From NCBI GenBank assembly GCA_963823945.1, contig CAWGNK010000007.1:1-64000 (forward strand): 64,000 nucleotides of DNA, read 5' to 3'. The DNA is from Bog-793 sp963823945. Its GTDB lineage: Bacteria; Actinomycetota; Acidimicrobiia; Acidimicrobiales; Bog-793. The notes beneath the pieces are model-generated. The model saw only the letters and a program-made list of their open reading frames with translations. It made no database searches and had not been told where the DNA came from. Every line of letters starts with the position of its first letter. Positions within the stretch are counted from its first letter, which is position 1. Position numbers and translations under genes: made by a program. Shown here in pieces: positions 53,191-62,564 of the stretch.

Positions 53191-53580
53191 GGTCTCGCCA
53201 CCCCTCGGACCGGAAAACACGGCAACCCCGAAGATGTTGGCACAGGCCCGCGAGAAATACGAAACGGCTCCGGCACACTTCCAGGCGGCTTCGCGGGCTG
53301 CCAACTTGTTCGTCCCGGGTGCGCCGGTCCCGGTGACCGACACCAGCCCGGCGGTTCCTTCGGCCCCCAGGAACCCCGTCTGGCGCAGCCTTGCGCCTGG
53401 CGGGCGTCGTTCCGGAGTGAGGGTCTCGCCGGGGCGATCGGGGCCGTCGCGCCTATCCGCAGCTGAACATTTCCCTCGTTGTGCCGGGGGCCGTTGCCGT
53501 CGTCTTACCGCCGCCCTCCTTCAGAGGGGAAGGCGCTTCAGGTCGCGTCGGCGTGCGTCGAGCCCTCACCCGGGGCGCGG

Positions 53581-53883
53581 TCAGGGAATGCGCAGATCTC
53601 GGTGCTCCCCGGCGAATTGCCTCTCCGCCTCCGTCAGGCGTGAGACCTTGGCCGGGGTGACGAGGCTCCAGTGCTTGCCCACCGGGCACCGCTGGAGCCT
53701 CCACCATCCCAGGCGGATCGACTTCAGCGAACCGCCTGGAATCCAAAGGGTTGTGAAGAGGTGCCCGTCCCGGCAACGCACCACGGTGTTCGCGCCGAGC
53801 ACGAAACCGCGGCGGCGCACGAGCACCGCGACCTCGGCGCAGGCCAGCGTGATGACCGCGACCTTCGTGATCCGGCGGCGCAT
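53581..53883 (-). CDS. Small membrane-anchored protein of unknown function
   Basis: 100 aa from ATG 53883. One N-terminal hydrophobic segment after MRRRITK (VAVITLACAEVAVLV), then a compact soluble part with GANTVVRCRDGHLFTTLWIP, LKSIRLGWWRLQRCPVGKHW. CRDGH and CPVGKHW may hold one zinc or a disulfide. It resembles actinobacterial proteins I cannot name. Confidence 0.6.
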   Translation of the reverse strand: MRRRITKVAVITLACAEVAVLVRRRGFVLGANTVVRCRDGHLFTTLWIPGGSLKSIRLGWWRLQRCPVGKHWSLVTPAKVSRLTEAERQFAGEHRDLRIP

Positions 53884-54011
53884 CGTCCCACGGTAGGCCC
53901 CGACGTCGCCGGGCGCAGCGCGCGATCGGCTGGCGGGCGCGCGACTCGGCCGCGGAGCCCGCCGTACTGCCGGAGATCGTGCGGCCCGGGAAGGCGCGCC
54001 GTGTGGCGTAT

Positions 54012-54791
54012 CTAGGTGTTTGTTGCGCGCAGTTTGAACTGCGCCCCCGCGGGGTCGCTCAGCGTGGCGAAGCGCCCGTAGCGGGTGTCCATTGGGGCCG
54101 CGACGACCGAACCGCCGAGGTCCTCTGCCCGGGCGGCGACGGTGTCGGCGTCGCCGACCTCCCAGTAGACGGACCAGTGGGAGCCCACGCCTTCGGGGAG
54201 CGACGACGCTGCGTCCATGATCCCGGCGAGCTCTCCCTCGCCGTCCGGGTGGCGCATGATCGTGTAGCGGAACGCATCGCTGTCCGCGATGTCGGCCGTT
54301 TCCCACCCGAAGACGTCGCGATAGAAAGCGACGGCGCCGGCATGGTCGCGCGTGAGGAGCTCGAACCAGGCGGGCGTGCCGGGTTCGTTGAGGACCGTGA
54401 AGCCGCTGAACGTGCCGGGCTGCCAGGCGCCGAGCGTCGCGCCGGTCGGGTCGACGAGCACGGTCTGGCTGCCGAGATCCGCCACCGGCGTCGGGGGAAA
54501 CACGTTCCGCGCGCCCGCCGAAGTGGCCGCCTCGGCCGTTTTCGTGATGTCGTCGACGCAGAGGTACACCTTCCAGGTGTTGTCGGCGCGCATCTCGCCC
54601 ATGTCACCCATTCCGCCGGCGACTGGGGCGCCGTTGCGGGTGAACATGAAGTAGCCGCCGAACTCTGGGCTCGGCTCCTGGGCCTCCCAGCCGAACAGCT
54701 CGCTGTAGAACCTGCGGCTGCCCTCGACGTCCGAGGTCCACAGATCGGTCCAGCAGGGTGATCCGAGAGGGGCGTGGTCACGGGTGGGCAT
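54012..54791 (-). CDS. Two-domain VOC (glyoxalase-like) protein
   Basis: 259 aa from ATG 54791 (ACGGAGCGAAC upstream). Two VOC domains: CWTDLWTSDVEGSRRFYSEL, FGWEAQEPSPEFGGYFMF to DPTGATLGAWQPG; and AWFELLTRDHAGAVAFYRDV, FGWETADIADSDAFRYTIM to LSDPAGAQFKLR. Similar to the CFP32/actinobacterial 27-kDa antigen-type glyoxalase-like proteins. No verified enzyme activity; metal ligands are incomplete. Confidence 0.87.
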   Translation of the reverse strand: MPTRDHAPLGSPCWTDLWTSDVEGSRRFYSELFGWEAQEPSPEFGGYFMFTRNGAPVAGGMGDMGEMRADNTWKVYLCVDDITKTAEAATSAGARNVFPPTPVADLGSQTVLVDPTGATLGAWQPGTFSGFTVLNEPGTPAWFELLTRDHAGAVAFYRDVFGWETADIADSDAFRYTIMRHPDGEGELAGIMDAASSLPEGVGSHWSVYWEVGDADTVAARAEDLGGSVVAAPMDTRYGRFATLSDPAGAQFKLRATNT

Positions 54792-55175
54792 GTTCGCTCC
54801 GTTCTCGCCCGCCTCCCGTCGCCAGGCGGGGGTGCGGGAGGTGGATTGTCTTGGCTCTGGGGATCCGTGGCGGACGTCGTCGTGCACCTGCCCGTTCGCC
54901 GCCTGCGGGGATACCCGCACGCTAACGGCGGCGGACTGGTTGGACGTCACCGCCCTCGACGCGCCGCACCGCACTCGGCTTGACGCGGGGAACGGCACGG
55001 ATTCGGGACCGGTCGGCCTGGATCCACCGCAAACCGGCTCGTTGCGGGCAGAATCGATCCATGCCGGGCACCCCAGTGGTGAGAACGGGGCCCCGACGGG
55101 GGCGACGACCTTCGCCACTCTGACCACCATCGACAGGCGCGTCGTGCCAGACGGGAAGGGAGGAGAGGGATCCTC
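54792..55175. other. 380-bp divergent intergenic region
   Basis: Lies between the VOC gene and a plus-strand small gene; should hold both promoters. No clear boxes, RNA gene or palindrome recognised. AGGAGAGGG precedes the start at 55176. Confidence 0.4.
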
Positions 55176-55574
55176 ATGTCGATTCTGCACGCCATTGGCA
55201 ACTGGCTGTACTCGTTCTTCGGTATTGGCGGCTCCGGCTCCCACTACGGCTTCTGGTCGGGGACCGGTTCCGATATCGGGGAACTCACCATCGTCGGCGC
55301 CGTCATCGTGGGGCTGCGGCACATGAACTGCCACGACAAGGGCTGCTGGCGCATCGGCCTGCACAAGGTGGAAGGCACGCCCTACAAGGCCTGCCGCAAG
55401 CACCACCCCGTGCTGTCGAAACAGCCCCATATCACGGCCGAGATCATGGCCAAGGCGCACGAGGAGTTCCAGGCGCAGCGCCGCGCCGACTCGGCCAGGA
55501 TCCAGGAGATCCACCAGCAGGTCACCGGGCAGCAGGCCGCCGGGCCCGCCGCCGGGAGCACTCCGCCCAGCTGA
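55176..55574 (+). CDS. Small membrane-associated protein of unknown function
   Basis: 132 aa. An N-terminal amphipathic/hydrophobic segment (ILHAIGNWLYSFFGIGGSGS) and TIVGAVIVGL may reach the membrane. A Cys/His patch follows: MNCHDKGCWRIGLHKVEGTP, then YKACRKHHP, which could bind a metal. The C-terminal helix is charged and Gln-rich. The Cys/His patch recalls short proteins coded by actinophages and their hosts; that is only a resemblance. Confidence 0.6.
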   Translation: MSILHAIGNWLYSFFGIGGSGSHYGFWSGTGSDIGELTIVGAVIVGLRHMNCHDKGCWRIGLHKVEGTPYKACRKHHPVLSKQPHITAEIMAKAHEEFQAQRRADSARIQEIHQQVTGQQAAGPAAGSTPPS

Positions 55575-56046
55575 TCAGCGTCGGCGCGACCGGTCCTGGA
55601 CTGCCGGGTCGGGTCGACCGGGCGCGAGCATCGCCCCGCGGCGAGGGTCCCTGGCGTGCGGGCGCCTCCAACGAGAACAGAGACGCCCGTCTCCCGACGC
55701 AGGTCCAGCCGCGGGGCAGCACCGCGCGGTGCCAATCCCGCCACCGGCCCGCCGGGTGCCGAGCACGTGACGGCCCTGGTCGCCGAGCGACGAGGCAGTC
55801 CCGGGTTCCCCTTCCGTCTCCGCTGTCTCGCGGGACCGCCGCCGCGACGATCCCGGCGCGTGAACCCGCCCGAGTCACCGGCTGGCATCGGCGATCGCTC
55901 GGCGCCAGTCGCCAGCGGGCGGAGTTCGGGGTATGGTTCCCGGCAATCCCGCTGTGGGTGGCTCCCGGGCGGGCCGGCCTCGTGCCGACACCGCCCGGGA
56001 GCGCCAGCGGGCTTCTGTCTTCTTGGTCGAGGGGCGGTCGCGCCCG
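55575..56046. other. 470 bp intergenic, nothing recognised
   Basis: GC-rich region between the small plus-strand gene and the 3' end of acs. Open frames overlap on all strands without start sites or homology. Confidence 0.4.
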
Positions 56047-58179
56047 CTACTCGGCGTGACCGAACGACCTGATTTCCGCGGCCTCCTCTGGGGTGAGCTC
56101 GCGTGGCTGGTCGCCCCGCTTCACCTTTTCGCTCTGGACGTGGTGGCGGATCTCGTCGACGATCTCCGGGTTGGCGAGCGTGCTCACGTCGCCGACGTCG
56201 CCGAAGTTCGAGATGGCCGCGATCACCCGGCGCATGATCTTGCCCGATCGCGTCTTCGGCATGTCCTGCACGATCCAGACGCTCCGAGGCCGCGCGATCT
56301 TGCCGATCAGGCGGTCGACGGCCTCCTTCACCTTGTTCTCGATCGCCGTGCTCGGAGTGGTGCCGGGCTTCAGGGCGACATAGATCTCGACCGCGCGCCC
56401 GCGCACCTCGTCGACGACCGGGACCGCCGCCGCCTCGGAGACCTCTTCCACCGTCAGGGCGGCGGACTCGATCTCCTTGGTGCCCAGCCGGTGCCCGGCG
56501 ACGTTGATCACGTCGTCGACCCGGCCGAGGATCCGGAAGTAGCCGTCGGCGGCCTGGACCGCGCCGTCACCGGCGAGGTACGGCCAGTCGTGCCAGTCCT
56601 TGGAGCTGCGGTCCTTGCAGAACTTCCCGTAGTAGATGTCGACGAAACGCTCGGGTTGGCCCCACACGGTCTGGCAGAGTCCCGGCCAGGGGTTGCGGAT
56701 GCAGATGTTGCCCGCGCGGCCGCTGCCGGCGGGGACCTCCTTGCCGTCCTCGTCGTAGATCACGGGGTAGATACCCAGCACGGCCGGCCCACAGCTGCCC
56801 GGCTTCATCGGGTGCACCGCGGGCAGCGTGCTGCCGAGGAACCCGCCGTTCTCGGTCTGCCACCACGTGTCGACGATCACGGCCTCTCCCTTGCCGATCA
56901 CCTCGTGGTACCAGCGCCACACCTCCGGCTCGATCGGCTCGCCGACGGTCGTCAGGTGCTTGAAGTGGTAGTCGTACTTCGCCGGCTCGTCCGGTCCGAG
57001 CTTGCGGAGCATGCGGATCATCGTGGGGGCGGTGTGGAAGATGTTCACGCCCAGCTTCTCGGCGATCCGCCAGGCCCGCCCGGCGTCGGGATACGTGGGC
57101 ACGCCCTCGTAGATGACGGTCGTCGTGCCGAGCAGCAGCGGGCCGTAGACGATGTAGGAGTGCCCCGTGATCCAGCCGATGTCCGCCGTGCACCAGTAGA
57201 CGTCGTCCGGGTGGATGTCCTCGTAGTACTTCGCCGTGCCCGCCACGTAGGCGAGGTAGCCGCCGGTCGAGTGCTGGCAGCCCTTCGGCCGGCCGGTCGT
57301 CCCGCTCGTGTACATGAGGAAGAGCGGCGCCTCCGCCGGCATGGAGGCCGGGGGGACGACCTCGTCACGGTACTTGCCGATGATCTCGTCGACGAAGAAG
57401 TCACGCCCCTCGACCATCGGGCTCTTGGAGGCGTACTGCCCGGGGTGGCGGCGCCACACGAGCACCTTGTCGACCGTCTGGCCGAGCTTGGCGGCCGCCT
57501 CGAGGGCCTCGTCGGCCCGGGCCTTGTGGTCCTGGAGCTCGCCCGAGCGGTAGTAGCCGTCGACGGTCACGAGGACGTGACTGCCGGAGTCGGCGATGCG
57601 GTCGCCGCAGGCGGCGCCGGAGAACCCGCCGAAGACCTCGGAGTGGATGACCCCGATGCGGGCGCAGGCGAGCATCGAGACCGGGAGCTCCGGGATCATG
57701 GGGAGGTAGAAGGTGACCCGATCGCCCGTCTTCAGCCCGCAGAAGTCCTTGAGCAGGGCGGCGAACTCGTTCACGCGCCGGTAGAGGTCGGAATAGGTGA
57801 TGAACTGGGTCTCCTCGGACTCCGGCTCGGGCACCCAGACGATCGCCGCCTTGTCCCCGTACTTCTCGAGGTGGCGGTCAACGCAGTTGTAGCTGGCGTT
57901 GAGGCGACCGCCGACGAACCACTTCCAGAAAGGCGGGTTGCTTGAGTCGAGCATCTGGTTCCAGGGCTCGTCCCACGTCAGAAGATCGGAGTACTCCTGG
58001 AAGCACTCCGGGAAGTGTTCTTCGCTGAACCGCTCGAGGATCGCCGGATCGGCGGCGTTCGCCTGCTCGACGAAGGCTTCGGAGGGGTAGTAGTACTCCT
58101 CCTCCTTCCAGTGGACGGCAATCTCGGCTTCCGAGACCTTGTCTTGCTCGGGCACCTCGGACGGGAGCTTCTCCGCCAT
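56047..58179 (-). CDS. acs: Acetyl-CoA synthetase (AMP-forming)
   Basis: 710 aa. Acs architecture: N-terminal WNQMLDSSNPPFWKWFVGGR and NASYNCVDRHL, AMP-binding P-loop YTSGTTGRPKG, DIGWITGHSYIVYGPLL, VDTWWQTENGG, GRVDDVINVAGHRLGTKEIE, and the C-terminal TRSGKIMRR whose Lys is the one acetylated in Acs enzymes. The residues lining the acetyl pocket (V/T/W around VDTWWQTE) fit acetate or propionate. Makes acetyl-CoA from acetate, ATP and CoA. Divergent from the transporter gene and close to a Pat-like acetyltransferase. Confidence 0.93.
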   Translation of the reverse strand: MAEKLPSEVPEQDKVSEAEIAVHWKEEEYYYPSEAFVEQANAADPAILERFSEEHFPECFQEYSDLLTWDEPWNQMLDSSNPPFWKWFVGGRLNASYNCVDRHLEKYGDKAAIVWVPEPESEETQFITYSDLYRRVNEFAALLKDFCGLKTGDRVTFYLPMIPELPVSMLACARIGVIHSEVFGGFSGAACGDRIADSGSHVLVTVDGYYRSGELQDHKARADEALEAAAKLGQTVDKVLVWRRHPGQYASKSPMVEGRDFFVDEIIGKYRDEVVPPASMPAEAPLFLMYTSGTTGRPKGCQHSTGGYLAYVAGTAKYYEDIHPDDVYWCTADIGWITGHSYIVYGPLLLGTTTVIYEGVPTYPDAGRAWRIAEKLGVNIFHTAPTMIRMLRKLGPDEPAKYDYHFKHLTTVGEPIEPEVWRWYHEVIGKGEAVIVDTWWQTENGGFLGSTLPAVHPMKPGSCGPAVLGIYPVIYDEDGKEVPAGSGRAGNICIRNPWPGLCQTVWGQPERFVDIYYGKFCKDRSSKDWHDWPYLAGDGAVQAADGYFRILGRVDDVINVAGHRLGTKEIESAALTVEEVSEAAAVPVVDEVRGRAVEIYVALKPGTTPSTAIENKVKEAVDRLIGKIARPRSVWIVQDMPKTRSGKIMRRVIAAISNFGDVGDVSTLANPEIVDEIRHHVQSEKVKRGDQPRELTPEEAAEIRSFGHAE

Positions 58180-58355
58180 CTCTTATCTCCGATCTCGGCA
58201 ACGTTCGATGTCGCCCCATTATCGCGGGCGCCAGAGGACCACGCGACGGACCTTGCGGCTGTGGGCGGCGTCCCGTGACGGGGGCGCCCGCTCAGACTAG
58301 GTTCGGCGTCGCCGCGTGGGCGGAACCCAGCAACGGGCGAGACAAAAGGAGAGCC

Positions 58356-58988
58356 ATGACCATGCATCCCGGGGAGACACAGGGAGCCTCAGCCGGCGGC
58401 GGAGGGGTCGCTGCGGTGGTCCAGCGCGTCGCCGACCCGGCACCCCTCGGGTTGGCGGCCTTCGCCATGACGACGTTCGCGCTGAGCATCGGGAACACCA
58501 ACGTCTGGGGGCCCGGGGCCAAGGCCGCGCTCGCGCTCGCCCTCGTCTACGGCGGTGGCGCCCAGTTGCTGGCGGGCATGTGGGAGTTCGTCCGCAAGAA
58601 CACCTTCGGTGCCGTCGCCTTCACCTCGTTCGGGGCGTTCTGGATCGCCTACTACGTGTTCGTGAAGTTCGTCGCCCCCGGGATCAGCGCCGCCGACCTG
58701 CCGGTGGCGGTCGGTGTCTTCCTGCTCGGCTGGACGATCTTCACCGCCTACATGACGGTGGCGTCATTCCGGGTGAGCGGCGCCGTGGTCGCTGTCTTCG
58801 TCCTGCTCACGGCCACGTTCGTCCTGCTCACGATCGGCGCTTTCCAGTCGAGCGCCGACCTCACGAAGGCGGGTGGTTGGGTCGGGATCGCGACGGCCGC
58901 GGCGGCGTGGTACGCGTCGTTCGCCGGCGTCGTGAACGAGACCTTCCGCAAGCCGGTCATCCCGGTGATGCCGCTCGCGCCACGGTAG
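58356..58988 (+). CDS. GPR1/FUN34/YaaH-family acetate transporter
   Basis: 210 aa, ATG with AAAAGGAGAGCC upstream. Six spans. Family motif near the start: DPAPLGLAAFAMTTFALSIG (NPAPLGL type) followed by NTNVWGPGAK; then YGGGAQLLAGMWEFVRKNTF and FGAFWIAYYVFVKF. SatP-type proteins take up acetate or succinate. Its position divergent from acs supports acetate. Confidence 0.9.
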   Translation: MTMHPGETQGASAGGGGVAAVVQRVADPAPLGLAAFAMTTFALSIGNTNVWGPGAKAALALALVYGGGAQLLAGMWEFVRKNTFGAVAFTSFGAFWIAYYVFVKFVAPGISAADLPVAVGVFLLGWTIFTAYMTVASFRVSGAVVAVFVLLTATFVLLTIGAFQSSADLTKAGGWVGIATAAAAWYASFAGVVNETFRKPVIPVMPLAPR

Positions 58989-59024
58989 GGCGGCCGCCCC
59001 TGGCGGCTCGTGACAAAAGGCACT

Positions 59025-59052
59025 AGTTCACATCTGCCACACGAGACCTAGT
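59025..59052 (+). promoter_or_regulatory. Candidate promoter for a leaderless Pat-like gene
   Basis: TTCACA (59025-59030) and TAGTCT, about 16 bp later, lie so that transcription would start at or a base or two before the ATG at 59061. No ribosome site precedes that ATG, which fits a leaderless mRNA, common in actinobacteria. Confidence 0.35.
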
Positions 59053-59060
59053 CTGTGCTC

Positions 59061-61763
59061 ATGAGCGTCCACAACCTCAAGAGCCTGTTCAACCCCACCC
59101 GGGTGGCTGTTGTCGGCGCGGGCCGCGAGCCGTCCCAGCTCGGTCACATCGTCCTGCGCAACCTGGTCGACGGGGGTTTCGACGGGGTCGTCTACCCGAT
59201 CAACCCGGGGCGGGAGTCCATCAGCGGCATCCAGGCCTACCCGAGCATCGGCGAGACACCGGCCCGGCCGGATCTGGCGATCGTCTGCACGCCCGCCGCC
59301 ACGGTGCCCGACGTCATCCGCCAGTGCGGCGAGCAGGGGGTGCCGGCCGTCGCGGTCCTGTCGGCCGGCTTCCGCGAGGCCGGGGCCGAGGGGGCCGCCC
59401 TCGAGCAGCTCGTCCGGGAGGAACAGGCGCGCCACGAGGGCATGCGGATCCTCGGCCCGAACTGTCTCGGGCTCATCGTGCCGCGCATCAGGCTCAACGC
59501 CAGTTTCGCCAAGACGATGCCGATCGACGGGCACATCGCCTTCGCCTCGCAGTCCGGGGCGCTCGCGACCTCGGTCATCGACTGGGCTGCGGCCCAGAAG
59601 ATTGGCTTCTCGCAGGTCGTCTCCGTCGGCAACATGCTCGACGTCGACCTCGGCGACCTGATCGACTACCTCGCCCAGGACGCCCACACGCGGGCGATCT
59701 TCCTCTACATCGAGGCGGTCACCCAGCCGCGCAAGTTCATGTCGGCGGCGCGGGCGTTCTCGCGCACGAAGCCGATCATCGTCTACAAGGCGGGCCGCTT
59801 CACCGCCTCCGCCCAGGCCGCCGTCTCCCACACCGGGGCGATGGTCGGAGAGGACGCCGTCTACGACGCCGCGCTGCGCCGCGCCGGGGCGGTGCGGGTC
59901 GGACGGATCGAGGAGGTCTTCGCGACGGCCGAGCTGCTCGCCAAGGAGCACCCGATCTTCCGCGCGCGCCTCGCCGTCGTGACGAACGCCGGCGGGCCCG
60001 GGGTGATGGCGGCCGACGCCCTCCTCGCCCGCGACGGCGAGCTCGCCGAGCTCGAGCCGGCGACGGTCAAGGTGCTCGACGAGACGCTGCCGGCGGCGTG
60101 GTCGCACGGCAACCCGGTCGACGTGCTCGGTGACGCGCCCGCCAAGCGCTACGGCGAGGCGGTGAAGGTCGTGCTGGCGGACGAGCAGGTCGACGCGGTG
60201 CTCACCATCCTCACGCCGCAGGCGATGACCGACGCGACGGCGACCGCCGAGGCCGTGCTCGCGGCGCGGCGCGGCTCGCCCAAGCCCGTGCTCGGCGCCT
60301 GGATGGGCGGGCTGACGGTGAGCGAGGGGCTCGAGCGCCTGAGCGTCGGCGGCGTAGCCGCCTACTCCTACCCGGAGCAGGCGGTCGGCGCGCTGATGGA
60401 CCTCGTCTCGTACGGGCGCAACCTCGAGATCCTCCACGAGACGCCGCGCAGCCTGCCCGTCGGGTTCGCCATCGACCGCGTCCACGCGAAGGAGCTCATG
60501 ACCGCCGTGCTCGCCGAGGGGAGCGGCGTCCTGTCGGAGACCTCCTCGAAGGCCCTCCTCGACGCCTACGAGATCCCGTTCACGCGGCCCTTCCCGGCGC
60601 CGACGGTCGACGACGCGGTGGCGGTCGCCGAGCAGATCGGCTACCCGGTCGTGCTGAAGGTCCGCTCGCCGGACATCACCCACAAGACCGACGTCGGTGG
60701 GGTGGAGCTCGGGCTGGGTGACGCCGCCGCCGTCCGCAGGGGGTTCGATCGCCTGATCGCGCGGGTGCACGAGAAGAGGCCGGAGGCGGATATCCAGGGC
60801 GTGACCGTCCAGCAGATGGCGCGCAAGTCCGGCTACGAGCTTGTGCTCGGTGCCCGCAAGGACCCGATCTTCGGCGCCGTGATCCTGCTCGGCGCGGGCG
60901 GGGTGGCGACCGAGGTGATGCGCGACCAGGCGCTCGAACTGCCGCCGCTCAACGAGCGCCTCGCGCTCAACATGCTGCAGTCGCTGCGGATCTGGCCGCT
61001 GCTCGACGGGCACCGCGGTCGTCCCGCCGTCAACCTCGACGCGCTGCTCGAGGTGGTGATGCGCTTCTCGTACCTGGTCGCCGACTACCCGGAGCTCAGC
61101 GAGATCGAGATCAACCCGCTGCTCGTCAGCACCGAGGGGGCGATCGCGCTCGACGCGCGGGCCGTCGTCGACCAGTCGCTGGTCGGGCGCCAGGTGCCGC
61201 CGTTCTCGCACCTCGCCATCCGCCCGTACCCCGAGGAGTACACCCGCGAGGCGACGACGGCGAGCGGGCTGGAAGTGACGCTGCGTCCCATCCGGCCGGA
61301 GGACGAACCCGAGTGGCATGACATGCTCGACGCCTGCTCCGCCGAGACGATCTCGCTGCGGTTCAGCGCGATGGTGCGCCACACCCACGAGTTCGCCTCG
61401 CGCTTCTGCTTCATCGACTACGACCGCGAGCTCGCGATCGTCGCCGAGATCGAGTCCGAGGACGGCACGAAGAAGCTCGCCGGCATCGGCCGGCTCGTGG
61501 CCGACGCGGCCCGCGGGCGGGCGGAGTACGCCGTCCTCGTCGCCGATCCCTGGCAGCACTGCGGGCTCGGCAACCTGCTGACCGCCTACTGCCTCGAGGT
61601 CGCGCCGCAGTGGGGGGCCGCCTGGGGACTCCACCAGGTATGCGGCGAGACGGCCACCGAGAACGCGAACATGATCGCCACGTTCGAGGGCGCGGGATTC
61701 AAGCTCACGCGCCGGGCCGACGAAGGGATCGTCTTCGCCGAGCGCGAGCTGACGAAGGCCTGA
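59061..61763 (+). CDS. ADP-forming acyl-CoA synthetase/GNAT fusion (Pat-type protein acetyltransferase)
   Basis: 900 aa. N-terminal CoA-binding/ligase part (about 1-460: VAVVGAGREPSQLGHIVLRN, GPNCLGLIVPR, and VSHTGAMVG with His257 at the phospho-His position of ADP-forming synthetases). An ATP-grasp domain spans about 490-710 (YPVVLKVRSPDITHKTDVGG, LGAGGVATEVMRD, SEIEINPLLV). A C-terminal GNAT spans about 735-900 (LRPIRPEDEPEWHDMLDACS, AEYAVLVADPWQHCGLGNLL). Enzymes of this plan acetylate Lys of Acs; in some, the synthetase His is lost, but here it is kept, so both activities are possible. Next to acs and the transporter. Confidence 0.87.
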   Translation: MSVHNLKSLFNPTRVAVVGAGREPSQLGHIVLRNLVDGGFDGVVYPINPGRESISGIQAYPSIGETPARPDLAIVCTPAATVPDVIRQCGEQGVPAVAVLSAGFREAGAEGAALEQLVREEQARHEGMRILGPNCLGLIVPRIRLNASFAKTMPIDGHIAFASQSGALATSVIDWAAAQKIGFSQVVSVGNMLDVDLGDLIDYLAQDAHTRAIFLYIEAVTQPRKFMSAARAFSRTKPIIVYKAGRFTASAQAAVSHTGAMVGEDAVYDAALRRAGAVRVGRIEEVFATAELLAKEHPIFRARLAVVTNAGGPGVMAADALLARDGELAELEPATVKVLDETLPAAWSHGNPVDVLGDAPAKRYGEAVKVVLADEQVDAVLTILTPQAMTDATATAEAVLAARRGSPKPVLGAWMGGLTVSEGLERLSVGGVAAYSYPEQAVGALMDLVSYGRNLEILHETPRSLPVGFAIDRVHAKELMTAVLAEGSGVLSETSSKALLDAYEIPFTRPFPAPTVDDAVAVAEQIGYPVVLKVRSPDITHKTDVGGVELGLGDAAAVRRGFDRLIARVHEKRPEADIQGVTVQQMARKSGYELVLGARKDPIFGAVILLGAGGVATEVMRDQALELPPLNERLALNMLQSLRIWPLLDGHRGRPAVNLDALLEVVMRFSYLVADYPELSEIEINPLLVSTEGAIALDARAVVDQSLVGRQVPPFSHLAIRPYPEEYTREATTASGLEVTLRPIRPEDEPEWHDMLDACSAETISLRFSAMVRHTHEFASRFCFIDYDRELAIVAEIESEDGTKKLAGIGRLVADAARGRAEYAVLVADPWQHCGLGNLLTAYCLEVAPQWGAAWGLHQVCGETATENANMIATFEGAGFKLTRRADEGIVFAERELTKA

Positions 61764-61823
61764 CCCGGCGCCCGCCCGGCGGGCGCCGCCTACAGTCTCC
61801 GCCGTGACACCGGAGGTGACGGC

Positions 61824-62456
61824 GTGAACACGCTGCTCCACCCGCTCCTCGGGCTCGGCGGCTGGGAGGCGTACGCGCTCGTCGGGGCGCTGTGCTTCGG
61901 CGAGGCGGCCCTTTTCGTCGGCTTCGTCCTCCCGGGCGAGACGGCGGTCGTCTTCGGCGGCGTCCTCGCCTCAGAGCACCACGTCAGCCTGTCGTGGATC
62001 TGCACGCTCGTCGTGCTCTGCGCGATCGTCGGCGACAGCGTGGGTTACGAGGTCGGCCGGCGTTTCGGGCCGGTGCTGCTCTCCCACCGACCGCTGAAGG
62101 GCCATCCCGGGGTCGAAAGGACCCGTGACTTCCTGCAGCGGCGCGGGGCCTACGCCGTCTTCGTCGGTCGGTTCGCGGCGGTGTTTCGCGCCCTCGTCCC
62201 CGGGGTCGCCGGGGCCTCCGAGGTGCGCTACCGGACCTTCCTCGCCGCCAACGCCGCCGGGGGGCTGATCTGGGGGGTCGCCTACACGCTCGCCGGCTAC
62301 GCCGTCGGCAAGTCCTACCAGAAGGTGCTGACCTGGGGCGGCAGGACCTCGCTGGCGATCATCATCGTCGTCGTCGTGGCGGTCGTCGTTGCGCTCGTCG
62401 TCCGCCGCCGACATCGCCATATTGCCGATTCATTACAGGAAAAGAACGGGGACTGA
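61824..62456 (+). CDS. DedA-family membrane protein
   Basis: 210 aa from GTG 61824 (GGAGGTGA upstream). SNARE-associated/DedA signature: FLPGE-type FVLPGETAVVFGGVLAS, VGDSVGYEVGRRFGP, FLQRRGAYAVFVGRFAAVFR and ALVPGVAGAS, then WGVAYTLAGYAVG. Four to five spans and a basic tail. DedA proteins are lipid scramblase/flippase-like and help membrane homeostasis. Confidence 0.9.
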   Translation: MNTLLHPLLGLGGWEAYALVGALCFGEAALFVGFVLPGETAVVFGGVLASEHHVSLSWICTLVVLCAIVGDSVGYEVGRRFGPVLLSHRPLKGHPGVERTRDFLQRRGAYAVFVGRFAAVFRALVPGVAGASEVRYRTFLAANAAGGLIWGVAYTLAGYAVGKSYQKVLTWGGRTSLAIIIVVVVAVVVALVVRRRHRHIADSLQEKNGD

Positions 62457-62564
62457 ACCGGTTGACGCCGCGTCCGCGCCGTTAGGCTGACCCAGCCGAC
62501 ACCCGAGACCGAACGGGAACGCCGTCCGCGACGCAAGGTCGCGACAGCAAGTGGGGGAGAGAAG

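Noticed and set aside
59028..61841. 937-aa minus-strand frame opposite the Pat-like gene
   Set aside because: Antisense shadow rich in Arg/Asp/Gly/His. The plus strand encodes recognisable ligase, ATP-grasp and GNAT motifs.
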